NCBI RefSeq assembly: GCF_003344965.1
Contig: NZ_CP031194.1
Coordinates: forward strand, 248,001-312,000
Source: Streptomyces paludis
GTDB lineage: Bacteria; Actinomycetota; Actinomycetes; Streptomycetales; Streptomycetaceae
Reading direction: 5' to 3'
Length of the DNA stretch: 64,000 bases
Shown here: positions 17,608 to 26,130 of the stretch, one piece after another
Layout of the letters: each line of letters starts with the position of its first letter
How positions within the stretch are numbered: the stretch's first letter is position 1
The notes under the pieces: generated by a model
Told to the model about the DNA's origin: nothing
Databases searched by the model: none
What the model saw: only the letters and a program-made list of their open reading frames with translations
Program-made: the position numbers and the translations under genes

Positions 17608-18341
17608 GCCTGGGCTTCGCCTTCTTGTGGGGGTTTCGTACAGTTCGGGGACCGCACGATGGTGGTCAGCGTCGACTCGACGCGTGCGAGGTGGTGCGTC
17701 ATGGCCTCGACGGCGTCCTGTTCGGACCGGTCGACAAGGGCCTCGACGATCGCCCGGTGTTCCTGGTTCGACTGCTCGCGCCGGCCGCCCAGCTCGTTGA
17801 GGAAGGCGGACTGGCGGGCCAGCGCGTCCCGGATCTCCTCTATGACCCGGCGGAAGACCGGGTTCTGGGCGGCCTGGGCGACCGCCAGGTGGAAGACGGT
17901 GTCCATCGCCACCCAGGCGGTGTTGTCCGTCTCCCGCTCCATCCGCTCCAGCAGATGGGACAGCTGGTCGAGGTCCTCGGGGGTACGGCGCAGGGCCGCG
18001 TAACCGGCCACCGGGATCTCGACATGGCGGCGGACCTCCAGCAGATGGCTGGCGGTGTAGTCACCGAAGACGGGGTCCTCGACCGGACCGTTGGACACGA
18101 TGAAGGTGCCCTTTCCGGTACGGGACACGGTGAGCCCCATCGTCTGGAGCGCGCGCAGCGCCTCCCGGAGCACGGGCCGGCTGACTTCGAGGCGGCGGCA
18201 CAGCTCGGCCTCGGAGGGGAGTTTGTCCCCGACCGCGTACTCGTTGCGTTCGATCGCGCCGCGCAGATGGTTCAGGACCGCTTCCATGGCACTGACACGT
18301 CTGGGCACATCGCCAGCTGTCTGGCTGTCTGACAGGTTCAC
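17604..18341 (-). CDS. FadR/GntR-family regulator of the asparagine operon
   Basis: GntR-type regulator of 245 aa. The winged helix-turn-helix covers about residues 20-85 ([20 protein letters not shown]) and a helical FCD ligand domain fills the rest, with metal-ligand-type histidines in [23 protein letters not shown] and [11 protein letters not shown] 18341 is chosen because CAGGA lies 9 nt upstream and the following residues [16 protein letters not shown] look native; an ATG at 18287 without a ribosome site is the alternative. It is the first gene of the operon and probably autoregulatory, sensing Asn, Asp or a breakdown product. Confidence 0.88.
   Translation of the reverse strand: MNLSDSQTAGDVPRRVSAMEAVLNHLRGAIERNEYAVGDKLPSEAELCRRLEVSRPVLREALRALQTMGLTVSRTGKGTFIVSNGPVEDPVFGDYTASHLLEVRRHVEIPVAGYAALRRTPEDLDQLSHLLERMERETDNTAWVAMDTVFHLAVAQAAQNPVFRRVIEEIRDALARQSAFLNELGGRREQSNQEHRAIVEALVDRSEQDAVEAMTHHLARVESTLTTIVRSPNCTKPPQEGEAQA
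18317..18335. promoter_or_regulatory. CTGTCTG direct/inverted repeat at the regulator start
   Basis: CTGTCTG occurs at 18317-18323 and 18325-18331, and the second copy continues into CTGTC-T-GACAG (18325-18335). The block lies just inside the proposed GTG start. It could be an autoregulatory operator, or a sign that translation begins at 18287 instead. Confidence 0.4.
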
Positions 18342-18457
18342 CCGGGCATCCTGAATGGCCCGGGGGAACACTGTCAAGGGGTACAACGGGATGCGAAGCG
18401 GATGTGAAGGCGGCGCGAACAGGCCGCTCACGGACAAGGGCGGGCCCCGGTACGAGG

Positions 18458-18494
18458 GCGGCGCCGCCCGGTGTGTCGTACCGGGCGGCGCCGC
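18458..18494. terminator. 15-bp perfect hairpin after the dioxygenase gene
   Basis: Arms 18458-18472 and 18480-18494 are perfectly complementary over 15 bp around a 7-nt loop. The hairpin lies about 54 nt beyond the stop of the leftward dioxygenase gene. A TTGTGCTGTG tandem pair (about 18496-18515) follows on the right. It is one of the strongest stems in the window. Confidence 0.75.
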
Positions 18495-18547
18495 GTTGTG
18501 CTGTGTTGTGCTGTGTGTCCGGCCGGTGTCCGGCCGCTCGATACAGG

Positions 18548-19516
18548 TCAGAAGGGCCGGTCACCGACGATGGCGACGCGCTCGGCGACCCGTCGGTGCG
18601 GGCGGTAGTCGTTGACCGCGTAGTGCTGGGTGGCACGGTTGTCCCAGAAGGCGATGTCGCCCGCCTGCCAGCGGAACCGCACCTGGAACTCGGGCACATG
18701 GGCCTGCTGGAAGAGCAGCCGCAGCAGCCGGTCGCTCTCCTCCCGGCCGAACCCCACGAGGTGGGTGGTGAAGGACGTGTTGACGAAGAGCATGCGCCGG
18801 CCGGTCTCCGGGTGGCGCCGTACCACCGGGTGCTCGACCGGCGGGAACCGGTCCTGGAACGCGGCCAGCCGGTCGGCCGGGTAGAAGCGGGCGAAGCCCG
18901 GCAGGAAGTCGTGGACGGCACGGGCGCCGTCGATACGGTCCTTCACGTCCTGGGGCAGATTGTCGTACGCCGCCGCCATGTCGGCCCAGAGGGTGTCGCC
19001 GCCGGACGGCGGCACCTCGCGCAGCTGGAGGACCGCGCCGAGCGCGGGCCGCTCGCGGAAGGTGACATCGGTGTGCCACACGTTCTCGAAGGTGGGGACG
19101 GCGTCCCGGTCGAAGCGCACCACCTCCGGGGAGTCCCCGGCGGCGAGCAGCGGATTGGTCTCCAGCTCGCCCCAGGCACGGGCGAAGGCGCGCTGGGCCC
19201 CGGAGGTCAGGTGCTGGCCGCGGAAGAAGAGCACCTTCCACTCCAGCAGCGCCCGGTTGATCTCCTCCCGGAGGGCGGGCGACGGCGGCGCGGAGAGAGC
19301 CGGTCCGCGGATCTCGGCGCCGATGGTGCGCGCCAGCGGGACCACCTCGAAGAGGTCGTACGGGCGCTCCCGCCACCCCTCGGGCAGCCGGCGCAGCTCG
19401 CGGGGGCCCTCGTACAGGCCGTCGGCGGGGACGCGGTACGGGCGCAGCGGCGCGGCCGCCGGGGCGGCGGAATCGGTGGGCTCGGTGGAAGCGACGGGAG
19501 CGGTGCTGATGGTCAC
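18548..19516 (-). CDS. TauD/TfdA-family Fe(II)/2-oxoglutarate dioxygenase
   Basis: Non-haem iron dioxygenase of 322 aa. The facial triad is clear: His148 and Asp150 in WHTDVTF, and His298 in TQHYAVNDY. An Arg-rich segment (HRRVAERV, from residue 308) would hold 2-oxoglutarate. TauD relatives release sulfite from taurine or alkyl sulfonates, but the family also hydroxylates other substrates and no sulfonate transporter is adjacent. GTG 19516 follows AGAGGAG. The gene stands alone and is followed by a 15-bp terminator hairpin. Confidence 0.88.
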   Translation of the reverse strand: MTISTAPVASTEPTDSAAPAAAPLRPYRVPADGLYEGPRELRRLPEGWRERPYDLFEVVPLARTIGAEIRGPALSAPPSPALREEINRALLEWKVLFFRGQHLTSGAQRAFARAWGELETNPLLAAGDSPEVVRFDRDAVPTFENVWHTDVTFRERPALGAVLQLREVPPSGGDTLWADMAAAYDNLPQDVKDRIDGARAVHDFLPGFARFYPADRLAAFQDRFPPVEHPVVRRHPETGRRMLFVNTSFTTHLVGFGREESDRLLRLLFQQAHVPEFQVRFRWQAGDIAFWDNRATQHYAVNDYRPHRRVAERVAIVGDRPF

Positions 19517-19831
19517 GGGTCTCCTCTGCTGAACGGTCCTGCGGACGGACCGGGACGGGGCTGAGCCGGAGGGAGGTTCGTGGAGCGGACGCCGACGACG
19601 GCGCGGGCGGAGCCCGGCGCGCGGTAGGCGCGGGCAGCGCGGAAAACGTCGCGTGTCAGCGACAGGAAAGGGCCGGGGGAGATCCCACCCGGCCCCGGCG
19701 GCGCAGAAAACTCATGCCGCGGGGCGCGCACTCACCGTGGGGGCCGCTGTGGCGCGGCTCCGCTGCACGGTTCGGGTACGGTCCCATGCGCCGCACCGTA
19801 CCGCGGACCCGGCCGCGGGCGGCGGCCGGGG
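19517..19831. other. 315-bp gap between dioxygenase and deformylase genes
   Basis: No convincing gene. It holds the 8-bp GGGCCGGG/CCCGGCCC hairpin at 19670-19695 and otherwise GC-rich sequence with probable promoter for the leftward dioxygenase. A 72-codon frame here lacks a ribosome site and coding character. Confidence 0.6.
19670..19695. terminator. Hairpin downstream of peptide deformylase
   Basis: GGGCCGGG (19670-19677) pairs with CCCGGCCC (19688-19695) around a 10-nt loop. On the minus strand it lies about 137 nt after the deformylase stop and 150 nt before the dioxygenase start. It could end the former transcript or act in the leader of the latter. Confidence 0.4.
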
Positions 19832-20476
19832 TCACTCCGGGAGGTCGAAGCCCAGCTCACGGGCGGCGGCCTCGGGGGTGGGCTGCGGCCAGCGCTCGGC
19901 CATGTGGTGCGCGGCGGAGAGCGAGCGGAGTTCGGCGCGGTCCAGGTAGAGGGTCCCCAGCAGATGGTCCGTCTCGTGCTGGACGATCCTGGCCGGCCAG
20001 CCGGCGAACTCCTCGTCGGTCTCCCGGCCCCGCTCGTCCAGCGCGCGCACCCGTACCCGGGTCGGCCGGGACACCACCGCCTGCCAGCCGGGGACGCTCA
20101 GACAGCCCTCGTAGAACGCGGCGCGCCCGTCGCCCACCGGCTCGTACGCCGGGTTGACCAGCACCCGGAAGGGCTGCGGAACCCGGTCCCGGGCGTCCCG
20201 CACCGCCTCGGTGACCTCGGCGGGATCCTCCAGGACCGCGAGCCGCAGCGGAACGCCCACCTGGGGCGCCGCGAGGCCGACACCGGGCGCGTCGTACATG
20301 GTGGCGCGCATCGCGCCGACCAGCCGCGCCAGCCGGTCGTCGCCCAGCTGCCCGTCGTACGGGAGGGCGGGCCGGCGCAGGACCGGATCGCCGGCCTGGA
20401 CGATGGTGAGCGGTCCGGGGGCCTCAAGGAGGGCGTCGACGAGTTCGGTGAGCTGAGCGCGCGTCAGGGCCTGCAT
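19832..20476 (-). CDS. def: Peptide deformylase
   Basis: Metal-dependent enzyme removing the N-formyl group from nascent proteins, 214 aa. All three motifs are intact: GVGLAAPQVG, EGCLSVPG (metal-ligand Cys) and QHETDHLLG (two metal-ligand His and catalytic Glu). About 30 extra N-terminal residues and a 20-residue C-terminal tail make it longer than the minimal enzyme, common for actinobacterial paralogues. It is monocistronic with no translation-related neighbours, so it may be a secondary deformylase. Confidence 0.93.
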   Translation of the reverse strand: MQALTRAQLTELVDALLEAPGPLTIVQAGDPVLRRPALPYDGQLGDDRLARLVGAMRATMYDAPGVGLAAPQVGVPLRLAVLEDPAEVTEAVRDARDRVPQPFRVLVNPAYEPVGDGRAAFYEGCLSVPGWQAVVSRPTRVRVRALDERGRETDEEFAGWPARIVQHETDHLLGTLYLDRAELRSLSAAHHMAERWPQPTPEAAARELGFDLPE

Positions 20477-20667
20477 GGGCCCAGCTTGCCAGACGGACGG
20501 CCCGGCCGACGGAAACAGCCGGGCGGCCCCGCCCCCGTACGACGCGCGTATGGCGCTCGTACGGCGGGCCGGCCGCCCGGCCGTTCGTACCGCTCCCCCG
20601 TTCGGACCGTTTGCCTGCTACCGCCTTCCCGGGCACGCGCCCGGGTCGAACACACTCCTCACTCCGT

Positions 20668-21147
20668 TCACACTCCGGAGACTTCTCGGGTCACGCCTCT
20701 GCGGCTGCTTCTCATCGCCGCGCCCGCGCATGCCAGGCCCAGCAGGAAGGTGAGCGCGCCGATGACGACGTTGGCCCAGATGATGCCCTTGTCGGGGTGG
20801 CTGCCGACGATCCATGGCGCCACGATCATCCAGACACCGATCGCGCACATCGCCGTGCTCAGACCGGACATCCGTCCCGGGGCGAAGGTGAGTCCGAGCG
20901 CCAGCACGGCGAGCGCGACACCGATGATCAGGTTGTGTGTCGCGAGGGCCCGCTGGGCACCGGCGAAGTGAATGATCCACGGTGACAGCGCGCAGAAGAG
21001 ACCGACGAGGAACACCGGTCCCGCCAGCATCGCCATGTCGCGCCCCCCGCCGAGCATGCGTGCGTACCGCTCGCGCATCTCGGGTACGTCGGGGTGACTG
21101 GAGAGGTCCCCCCTGGTCGTCTCTCTCCTGTGTGAGACGTCGGCCAT
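20668..21147 (-). CDS. SPW-repeat membrane protein
   Basis: Small integral membrane protein of 159 aa. A charged N-terminus of about 35 residues is followed by four membrane segments arranged as two repeats, each ending in the SPW-type motif: ALSPWIIHFAG and IVAPWIVGSHP. ATG 21147 is set by AAGGAGG 8 nt upstream; the frame extends further without a ribosome site. The function of this family is unknown. The N-terminal tail (THR-, Arg- and Glu-rich) probably faces the cytoplasm. Confidence 0.85.
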   Translation of the reverse strand: MADVSHRRETTRGDLSSHPDVPEMRERYARMLGGGRDMAMLAGPVFLVGLFCALSPWIIHFAGAQRALATHNLIIGVALAVLALGLTFAPGRMSGLSTAMCAIGVWMIVAPWIVGSHPDKGIIWANVVIGALTFLLGLACAGAAMRSSRRGVTREVSGV

Positions 21148-21331
21148 ACGACTCGCCTCCTTCATCCGTGCAAGTCCGACCGTGCCGCGCGGCATCGAGC
21201 CGCGCATCTCCCAGTTTGCTCGCTTTCTTATCTTTTGTGTAGGTCGATACCCCATAGAAACGGACAATTTTCCGCGAGCCCTCGTAGGGCGCTCGCAGGG
21301 CCCTCACAAGGGCCCCCGCACCGTGGATCTC

Positions 21332-21369
21332 TTGACAGGGGGAGCGCGGGAGCGCTGCAATATATTGCA
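21332..21369 (+). promoter_or_regulatory. Promoter and 14-bp palindrome of a probably leaderless GntR gene
   Basis: TTGACA (21332-21337) and TGCAAT (21356-21361) form -35/-10 boxes 18 nt apart, placing transcription start at about 21368-21369, the A of the ATG. TGCAATATATTGCA (21356-21369) is a perfect palindrome covering the -10 box and start. No ribosome site is present. The arrangement predicts a leaderless, autorepressed mRNA. Confidence 0.7.
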
Positions 21370-22067
21370 TGCCAGTTCCCACCACTCCGCTCGCCGCCCG
21401 GGTGCTGCTGCGCGACCACGCCTTCACCGCGCTCCGGGACGCCATCGTCGACGGGACGCTCCGCCCCGGGGAGCAGTTGCGCGAGGGCGAGTTGCGGGAG
21501 TGGATCGGGGTGAGCCGGACCCCGATCCGGGAGGCGCTGATGCGGCTGGAGCGGTGCGGACTGGTGGTCACCCGGCCCGGCCACTCCACCACCGTGAGCG
21601 CGCTGGACGCCACGGCGGTCCGCGACGCCCAGCCGGTGGTGGCCGCCATGCACGCGCTCGCCGTCCGGCTGGCCGTTCCGGTGCTGGACGCGGACCGGGT
21701 GGCGGCGATGCGTACGCACAACGAGGCGTTCGCCGCGGCGCTGGAGCGCGGTGACACCGACGCGGCGCTGGCGGCGGACGACGCGCTGCACGAGGTGTGT
21801 GTGACGGCCGCCGGGAACACCGTGGTCGGCGAGGTGCTGGAGCAGTACTCCCCGCTGCTGCGCCGTGTCGAGCGGACGCGGTTCTCCTCCGCCGCCGGGC
21901 TGGAGTCGGTCGCCCTGCACCGCCGGATGATCGACGCCTGCGCGGCCGGTGACCCGGCCACCGCGGCGGACCTCGCGCACACGACCTGGATGACCCTCGC
22001 CGACGCGCCGTCGGCACAGCCCGCGGCGGCCGTCTCGGGCGGCCACGGTCTGGTCCGCGCCCCCTGA
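21369..22067 (+). CDS. GntR/FCD-family regulator next to ACC deaminase
   Basis: FadR-subfamily regulator of 232 aa. The winged helix-turn-helix ([20 protein letters not shown]) occupies about residues 20-80. The helical FCD domain follows, with histidines in ADDALHEVC and [12 protein letters not shown] that could bind a metal or ligand. The first ATG is the only sensible start and coincides with the predicted transcription start. The ACC deaminase gene follows after 67 bp on the same strand, so this is its probable regulator. ACC deaminase operons in proteobacteria often use an Lrp-type AcdR instead. Confidence 0.88.
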   Translation: MPVPTTPLAARVLLRDHAFTALRDAIVDGTLRPGEQLREGELREWIGVSRTPIREALMRLERCGLVVTRPGHSTTVSALDATAVRDAQPVVAAMHALAVRLAVPVLDADRVAAMRTHNEAFAAALERGDTDAALAADDALHEVCVTAAGNTVVGEVLEQYSPLLRRVERTRFSSAAGLESVALHRRMIDACAAGDPATAADLAHTTWMTLADAPSAQPAAAVSGGHGLVRAP

Positions 22068-22134
22068 TCCCGCGCCCCTCCGATCCCGCGTCCCTCCCAT
22101 CCCGCGCACCCGCCCTCCAGGAGAGGAACTCCCC

Positions 22135-23142
22135 GTGGCCATAGAGGACTTCGACCGCTATCCGCTGCTCTTCGGCCCCAGCCCGGTGCATCCGCTGAAG
22201 CGCCTCACGGAGCATCTCGGCGGCGCCCGGATCTGGGCCAAGCGCGAGGACTGCAACTCCGGCCTCGCGTACGGCGGCAACAAGACGCGCAAGCTGGAGT
22301 ACATCGTCCCCGACGTCCTCGCGCAGGGCGCCGACACCCTGGTGTCGATCGGCGGCCACCAGTCGAACCACACCCGGCAGGTCGCCGCCGTCGCCGCCCA
22401 TCTCGGGCTCAAGGCCCGGCTCGTACAGGAGAACTGGGTGGACTGGCCCGATCCGCTGAGCGACAAGGTGGGCAACATCCTGCTCTCCCGCATCATGGGC
22501 GCCGATGTACGGCTGGACAGCGCGGGGTTCGGCATCGGCATCAAGGACTCCTGGCAGCGGGCGATGGACGAGGTGCGGGCCGAGGGCGGCACGCCGTACC
22601 CCATCCCGGCCGGCGCGTCCGAACACCCGCTCGGCGGGCTGGGGTTCGCCAACTGGGCGTACGAGGTGGAGCGCCAGGAGGCCGAACTCGGCGTCTTCTT
22701 CGACACGGTCGTGGTGTGCAGTGTCACCGGCTCCACCCACGCCGGGATGATCGCCGGGTTCGCCGGGCAGGACCGGCCCCGCCGGGTGATCGGTATCGAC
22801 GCCTCGGCCCGGATCGACGAGACCCGCGACCAGGTGGCGCGGATCGCCCGGCACACCGCCGAACTGATCGGACTCGGACGGGAGTTGCGCGACGACGAGA
22901 TCACGGTGCTCGAAGGATGGGCGGGCGAGCTGTACGGCGTGCCCGTGGCCTCGACACTCGACGCGATCCGGCTGACCGGCGAGCTGGAAGGGGTGATCAT
23001 CGACCCGGTGTACGAGGGCAAGTCCATGGCCGGGCTGATCGATCTGGTCCGTACGGGCGAGATCGGCGCCGACTCCACCGTGCTCTACGCGCACCTGGGC
23101 GGTCAGCCCGCGCTCAACGCGTACAGCGGCGCCTTCGGCTGA
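22135..23142 (+). CDS. acdS: 1-aminocyclopropane-1-carboxylate deaminase
   Basis: PLP enzyme converting ACC, the plant ethylene precursor, to 2-oxobutyrate and ammonia; 335 aa, the usual length. Lys50 in GGNKTRK is the PLP lysine and Ser77 lies in GGHQSNH. Tyr293-Glu294 (PVYEGKSM) and Leu321 (AHLGGQPAL) match the Tyr294, Glu295 and Leu322 that separate true ACC deaminases from D-cysteine desulfhydrases, each shifted by one. GTG 22135 follows AGAGGA. The gene lies behind a GntR regulator. Presence suggests a plant-associated or rhizosphere lifestyle, since cleavage of ACC lowers plant ethylene and provides nitrogen. Confidence 0.94.
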   Translation: MAIEDFDRYPLLFGPSPVHPLKRLTEHLGGARIWAKREDCNSGLAYGGNKTRKLEYIVPDVLAQGADTLVSIGGHQSNHTRQVAAVAAHLGLKARLVQENWVDWPDPLSDKVGNILLSRIMGADVRLDSAGFGIGIKDSWQRAMDEVRAEGGTPYPIPAGASEHPLGGLGFANWAYEVERQEAELGVFFDTVVVCSVTGSTHAGMIAGFAGQDRPRRVIGIDASARIDETRDQVARIARHTAELIGLGRELRDDEITVLEGWAGELYGVPVASTLDAIRLTGELEGVIIDPVYEGKSMAGLIDLVRTGEIGADSTVLYAHLGGQPALNAYSGAFG

Positions 23143-23180
23143 CCCGGTGGTCCGGCCGCGCGCCGGGGGACAATGAGCCG

Positions 23181-24263
23181 ATGCGGAACCTCTCCCCGTC
23201 CCCCGGCCCCGGCTCCACCCCCTCCCCGTCCCCCGCCCGGTGGCCGGTCGCCCTGGCGGCGGTGGCCGGTGTCCTGCTGGTGCTGCTGGCGGGGCGGCTG
23301 CTGCTGTTCTCCGTACCGCACGCGCTCGCCGAACGGCGGGACTTCGCCTCGGCGCCCGTCTGCGGCGCGGCGGCGGGCGCCGCGCGGGAGTGCGTACGGT
23401 CCCTGCCCGCCACCGTGGACGGGAAGACGGTCGAGAAGACCCCCAGGTCCAGCAGGTACTGGCTCACCCTCACGGAGGACGGCGGTCCCTCCTACCGGGT
23501 GGAGACGGACGGACACACGCCCGTCTTCGACGCCTTGTCGACGGGTGACACGGTCACCGTCACGCGCTGGCGGGGCGAGGTCCGCGCGGTGGGGTCCGGG
23601 GCGCTGCGCCAGCACACCGTCGCGGCCCCCGCCCTCGGCCACCGCTTCCCCGCCGCGTTCGGTCTCGGTCTGCTCGGGCCGGCCGCCGGGCTCCTGTGGA
23701 GCGCATACTGGTACGGCCGCCGGTCCGGCGACTCGCGCGCGCTCCGGCCGTGGCAGATCACCGTTCCCCTGATGTCGGCGCTCTGTCTCGGGCTGATCGG
23801 CTTCGCCGCGCCGCTGCTCGTGGACGGGCTGCCGGCGGCGCTGGTCCTCGCCGGCTGCGGCGCCCTGCCGGTGCTCGCGGTGACGGCGTGGCGGATCCGG
23901 CACCACCGGCGCGGGAGCACCGGCACGGACACCCTGGAGGTCGCCGCGCGCGTGCTGACGGAGGAGGAGTGCGTCCCGGGGCGGATCATCGGCGAAGTCC
24001 CGTACAGCGTGGCCGGGTTCGACCATCTGGTGACCGGCCCCGGGCTGCTGGCGGCGACCCCCGACCCCACGGGCCGGGTCGCCCGCAGGCCGGTGCCGCG
24101 CCGTCTCGCGGCGGTACGGGTCAGACCGCCGTACCGTACGGACCCGTCCGGCGCGGCCGGTCCCCGCGACCAGGTGATCGAGTGCCTCGACGGGACGGTG
24201 CCCGTGCTGATCGTCGCCCCCGCGGAGCACATCCCTTCGATACTGGGGGCGTTGGCGGGGTGA
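23181..24263 (+). CDS. Putative membrane protein, function unknown
   Basis: A 360-aa protein with an N-terminal membrane segment (about residues 21-43) and two or more hydrophobic stretches near residues 155-240. Between them is an extracytoplasmic region with Cys pairs (PVCGAAAGAARECVRSLP) and a beta-rich domain. The C-terminal third is soluble. ATG 23181 has GGGGGA upstream; the frame is open further back, but that overlaps acdS. The fold resembles Streptomyces membrane proteins with an SH3/DUF3592-like periplasmic segment. No function can be assigned. Confidence 0.75.
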   Translation: MRNLSPSPGPGSTPSPSPARWPVALAAVAGVLLVLLAGRLLLFSVPHALAERRDFASAPVCGAAAGAARECVRSLPATVDGKTVEKTPRSSRYWLTLTEDGGPSYRVETDGHTPVFDALSTGDTVTVTRWRGEVRAVGSGALRQHTVAAPALGHRFPAAFGLGLLGPAAGLLWSAYWYGRRSGDSRALRPWQITVPLMSALCLGLIGFAAPLLVDGLPAALVLAGCGALPVLAVTAWRIRHHRRGSTGTDTLEVAARVLTEEECVPGRIIGEVPYSVAGFDHLVTGPGLLAATPDPTGRVARRPVPRRLAAVRVRPPYRTDPSGAAGPRDQVIECLDGTVPVLIVAPAEHIPSILGALAG

Positions 24264-24378
24264 ACCGGGGGCCGGTGTCCTGAACTCTCCGCCGTGGCCG
24301 CCGGTTCGCGTCGCGTCCGGGCCCACCGCGCCCGGGCTGCCGCATGATGGGCTCATACCGCGATGTATGGGGGAAACC

Positions 24379-25035
24379 ATGCGTACCCGCACCGACCGCA
24401 CCCGCCCACCCCGCACCGCCCTCGCCGCTTCCGCCGCGCTCGCCGCCGCCGCGCTCCTCACCCTCACCGCCTGCGAGGGCACCGGCACACCCGGCCCCAC
24501 CGGCAGCACACAGGCCGACAGCCGTCCCAGCCCCACCGACTCAAGCCCCACCGGCGCCACGACGGCCGTCCTGCCCAATCTCATCGGCCAGAGGCTCGAC
24601 TCCGCGCGAAAGGCCGCGCGGGAGGCGGGCTTCCCCCAGGTCGGCTCGGACGACGCGCTCGGCCGGGGCCGGGGACAGATCCTCGAACGCAACTGGAGGG
24701 TCTGCTTCCAGACGCCCGTGCCCGGCACCCTGCCCAGAGGCACGAAGGTCGGTGTCAGTACGGTGAAGACCGGGGAGAAGTGCCCGGCGAAGGACCCGCG
24801 CGAGCCCAACCCCGACGGCAAGATGCCCGACTTCACCGGTAAGTCGGTACGCTTCGCCCGCACGGTCGTGGACCAGTCGGCCGAAGTCACCGCCCGGGAC
24901 GTGTCGGGCAAGGACCGGACGATCCTGGTGGAGTCCCACTGGAAGGTGTGCGGGCAGGAGCCGGCGCCGGGCGTACGGCTGGGCAACGAGCCCGTACGGC
25001 TGGACACGGTGAAGTTCGACGAGAAGTGCCCCTGA
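24379..25035 (+). CDS. PASTA-domain lipoprotein
   Basis: Secreted lipoprotein of 218 aa. The signal peptide ends in a lipobox (LTLTAC, near residue 33), followed by a Ser/Thr/Pro linker. Two PASTA-like units follow: VLPNLIGQRLDSARKAAREA to about residue 138, and MPDFTGKSVRFARTVV to the end. Each unit has a Cys pair likely to form a disulfide (WRVC...GEKCP and WKVC...DEKCP). PASTA domains can bind peptidoglycan or beta-lactams, but here there is no kinase or transpeptidase partner. ATG 24379 is preferred over 24367 because GGGGGA lies just upstream. Confidence 0.82.
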   Translation: MRTRTDRTRPPRTALAASAALAAAALLTLTACEGTGTPGPTGSTQADSRPSPTDSSPTGATTAVLPNLIGQRLDSARKAAREAGFPQVGSDDALGRGRGQILERNWRVCFQTPVPGTLPRGTKVGVSTVKTGEKCPAKDPREPNPDGKMPDFTGKSVRFARTVVDQSAEVTARDVSGKDRTILVESHWKVCGQEPAPGVRLGNEPVRLDTVKFDEKCP

Positions 25036-25159
25036 GCCCCGGTCAACGGCCGCTCCGCGGATGGGTCCACGGCCGGCGCCCGGTTCACGGCGCCGTCCGG
25101 CCACCCCCGCTCCGACCTGGGCCGGAGCCTGCTGAAACGATTGGCTACTTGTCATCCAT

Positions 25160-25174
25160 ACCACTCAATGTGGT
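25160..25174 (+). promoter_or_regulatory. ACCAC-TCAAT-GTGGT inverted repeat in an AT-rich promoter patch
   Basis: Perfect 5-bp arms around a 5-nt spacer lie 53 nt before the next gene's ATG in an AT-rich stretch, with TATAGC just downstream. It is a likely operator or promoter element; no regulator is adjacent. Confidence 0.4.
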
Positions 25175-25226
25175 GATGTATAGCGGTAAAACGACCCATA
25201 AGGCTCGCAGGAACGTTGACCCGGGC

Positions 25227-26102
25227 ATGGAACCCAGAGAACTGTGGGAACGTCACGCCGTCCTCGCGGTGGCCTTCTGCGGCAGCGACGACCAGGTGCG
25301 GGACGCGCAGGGCATCCTCGACGAGGCCCAGGCGTCCCGCACCCGGATGCTCGCCGCCTTCGCCGTGACCGTCGGCAGTGACGGGGCCGTGGCGGATCTG
25401 CTCGGGCTCACGGAGCGCGAGGTGCGGATCGCCCGGCGCACGGTGGGCAAGGACGACGCCCGTACGGTCGCCGAGTGCCTGCTCACCGTGGAGCCGGCCG
25501 ACCAGGGGTCCCCGCAGCACTCACCCGCCCCGGCGCCCCTGCCCCATCCGGAGCCGGTGCCCGGCGCGCCCGCCGCCGGACCGGGCGCCGAGCCCGTGGA
25601 GTTCACGGCCCGGCCGGCGCACGCGATGGCGCCGCCACCCGTACCGGCCGCCGGACAGACCCCCGCGCTGCCCGCCACCGACGGCGCCTGGTCGGCCGCG
25701 CTGGACGCGGTGCTGGTCGGCGGCTGGCACACCGGCCTCGATCTGACCGCGCTGGCCTCCGAGTTCGGTCTCGAACTCGCCCATCTGGTGGCGCGCGTCC
25801 AGAAGCTGTCCGCCGAGGGCCGGCTCAACCAGCCCGCCCCCCACGAGGACCGCGCGGGCCGGCACCGCCGGCTCGACGCCGCGCCGACGGAGCCGGCCGG
25901 CTACTACTCCCCCGGCATCACCTCGGGCCAGACCCTGCCCTACCCGCGGCCGAACGACGATGTCGCCTGGCAGCAGGCCCCGCCGCACACACCGCCGTGG
26001 GACAACACCACGACGGCGCAGTCGGAGTGGAACGGGATCGTCAACCACTGGAACGCCACACCCCCGGCCCAGCCCTGGGACTACACCACCCAGCACCACT
26101 GA
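25227..26102 (+). CDS. Hypothetical protein with two helix-turn-helix-like segments
   Basis: A 291-aa soluble protein that I do not recognise. The N-terminal third is helical and includes VADLLGLTEREVRIARRTVG, which looks like a helix-turn-helix. A Pro/Ala linker follows (about residues 95-150). A second helical unit is LDLTALASEFGLELAHLVAR, then a Trp- and Pro-rich tail (DDVAWQQAPPHTPPWDNTT). ATG 25227 is taken as the start; ATG 25176 or GTG 25173 would add 17-18 residues (YSGKTTHKARRNVDPG) and cannot be excluded. Codon use is normal for the window. It may be a DNA-binding protein, but that is inference. Confidence 0.75.
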   Translation: MEPRELWERHAVLAVAFCGSDDQVRDAQGILDEAQASRTRMLAAFAVTVGSDGAVADLLGLTEREVRIARRTVGKDDARTVAECLLTVEPADQGSPQHSPAPAPLPHPEPVPGAPAAGPGAEPVEFTARPAHAMAPPPVPAAGQTPALPATDGAWSAALDAVLVGGWHTGLDLTALASEFGLELAHLVARVQKLSAEGRLNQPAPHEDRAGRHRRLDAAPTEPAGYYSPGITSGQTLPYPRPNDDVAWQQAPPHTPPWDNTTTAQSEWNGIVNHWNATPPAQPWDYTTQHH

Positions 26103-26130
26103 CCCCGGCGGCGGGGACGGTCCGCGCCTC

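Noticed and set aside
19513..19731. 72-codon leader-like frame before the TauD-type gene
   Set aside because: No ribosome site, no cysteine or sulfur-related motif, and it overlaps a hairpin; not a supported leader peptide.
21182..21754. 190-codon frame overlapping the start of the GntR gene
   Set aside because: Different frame from the conserved helix-turn-helix and opens upstream of the promoter.
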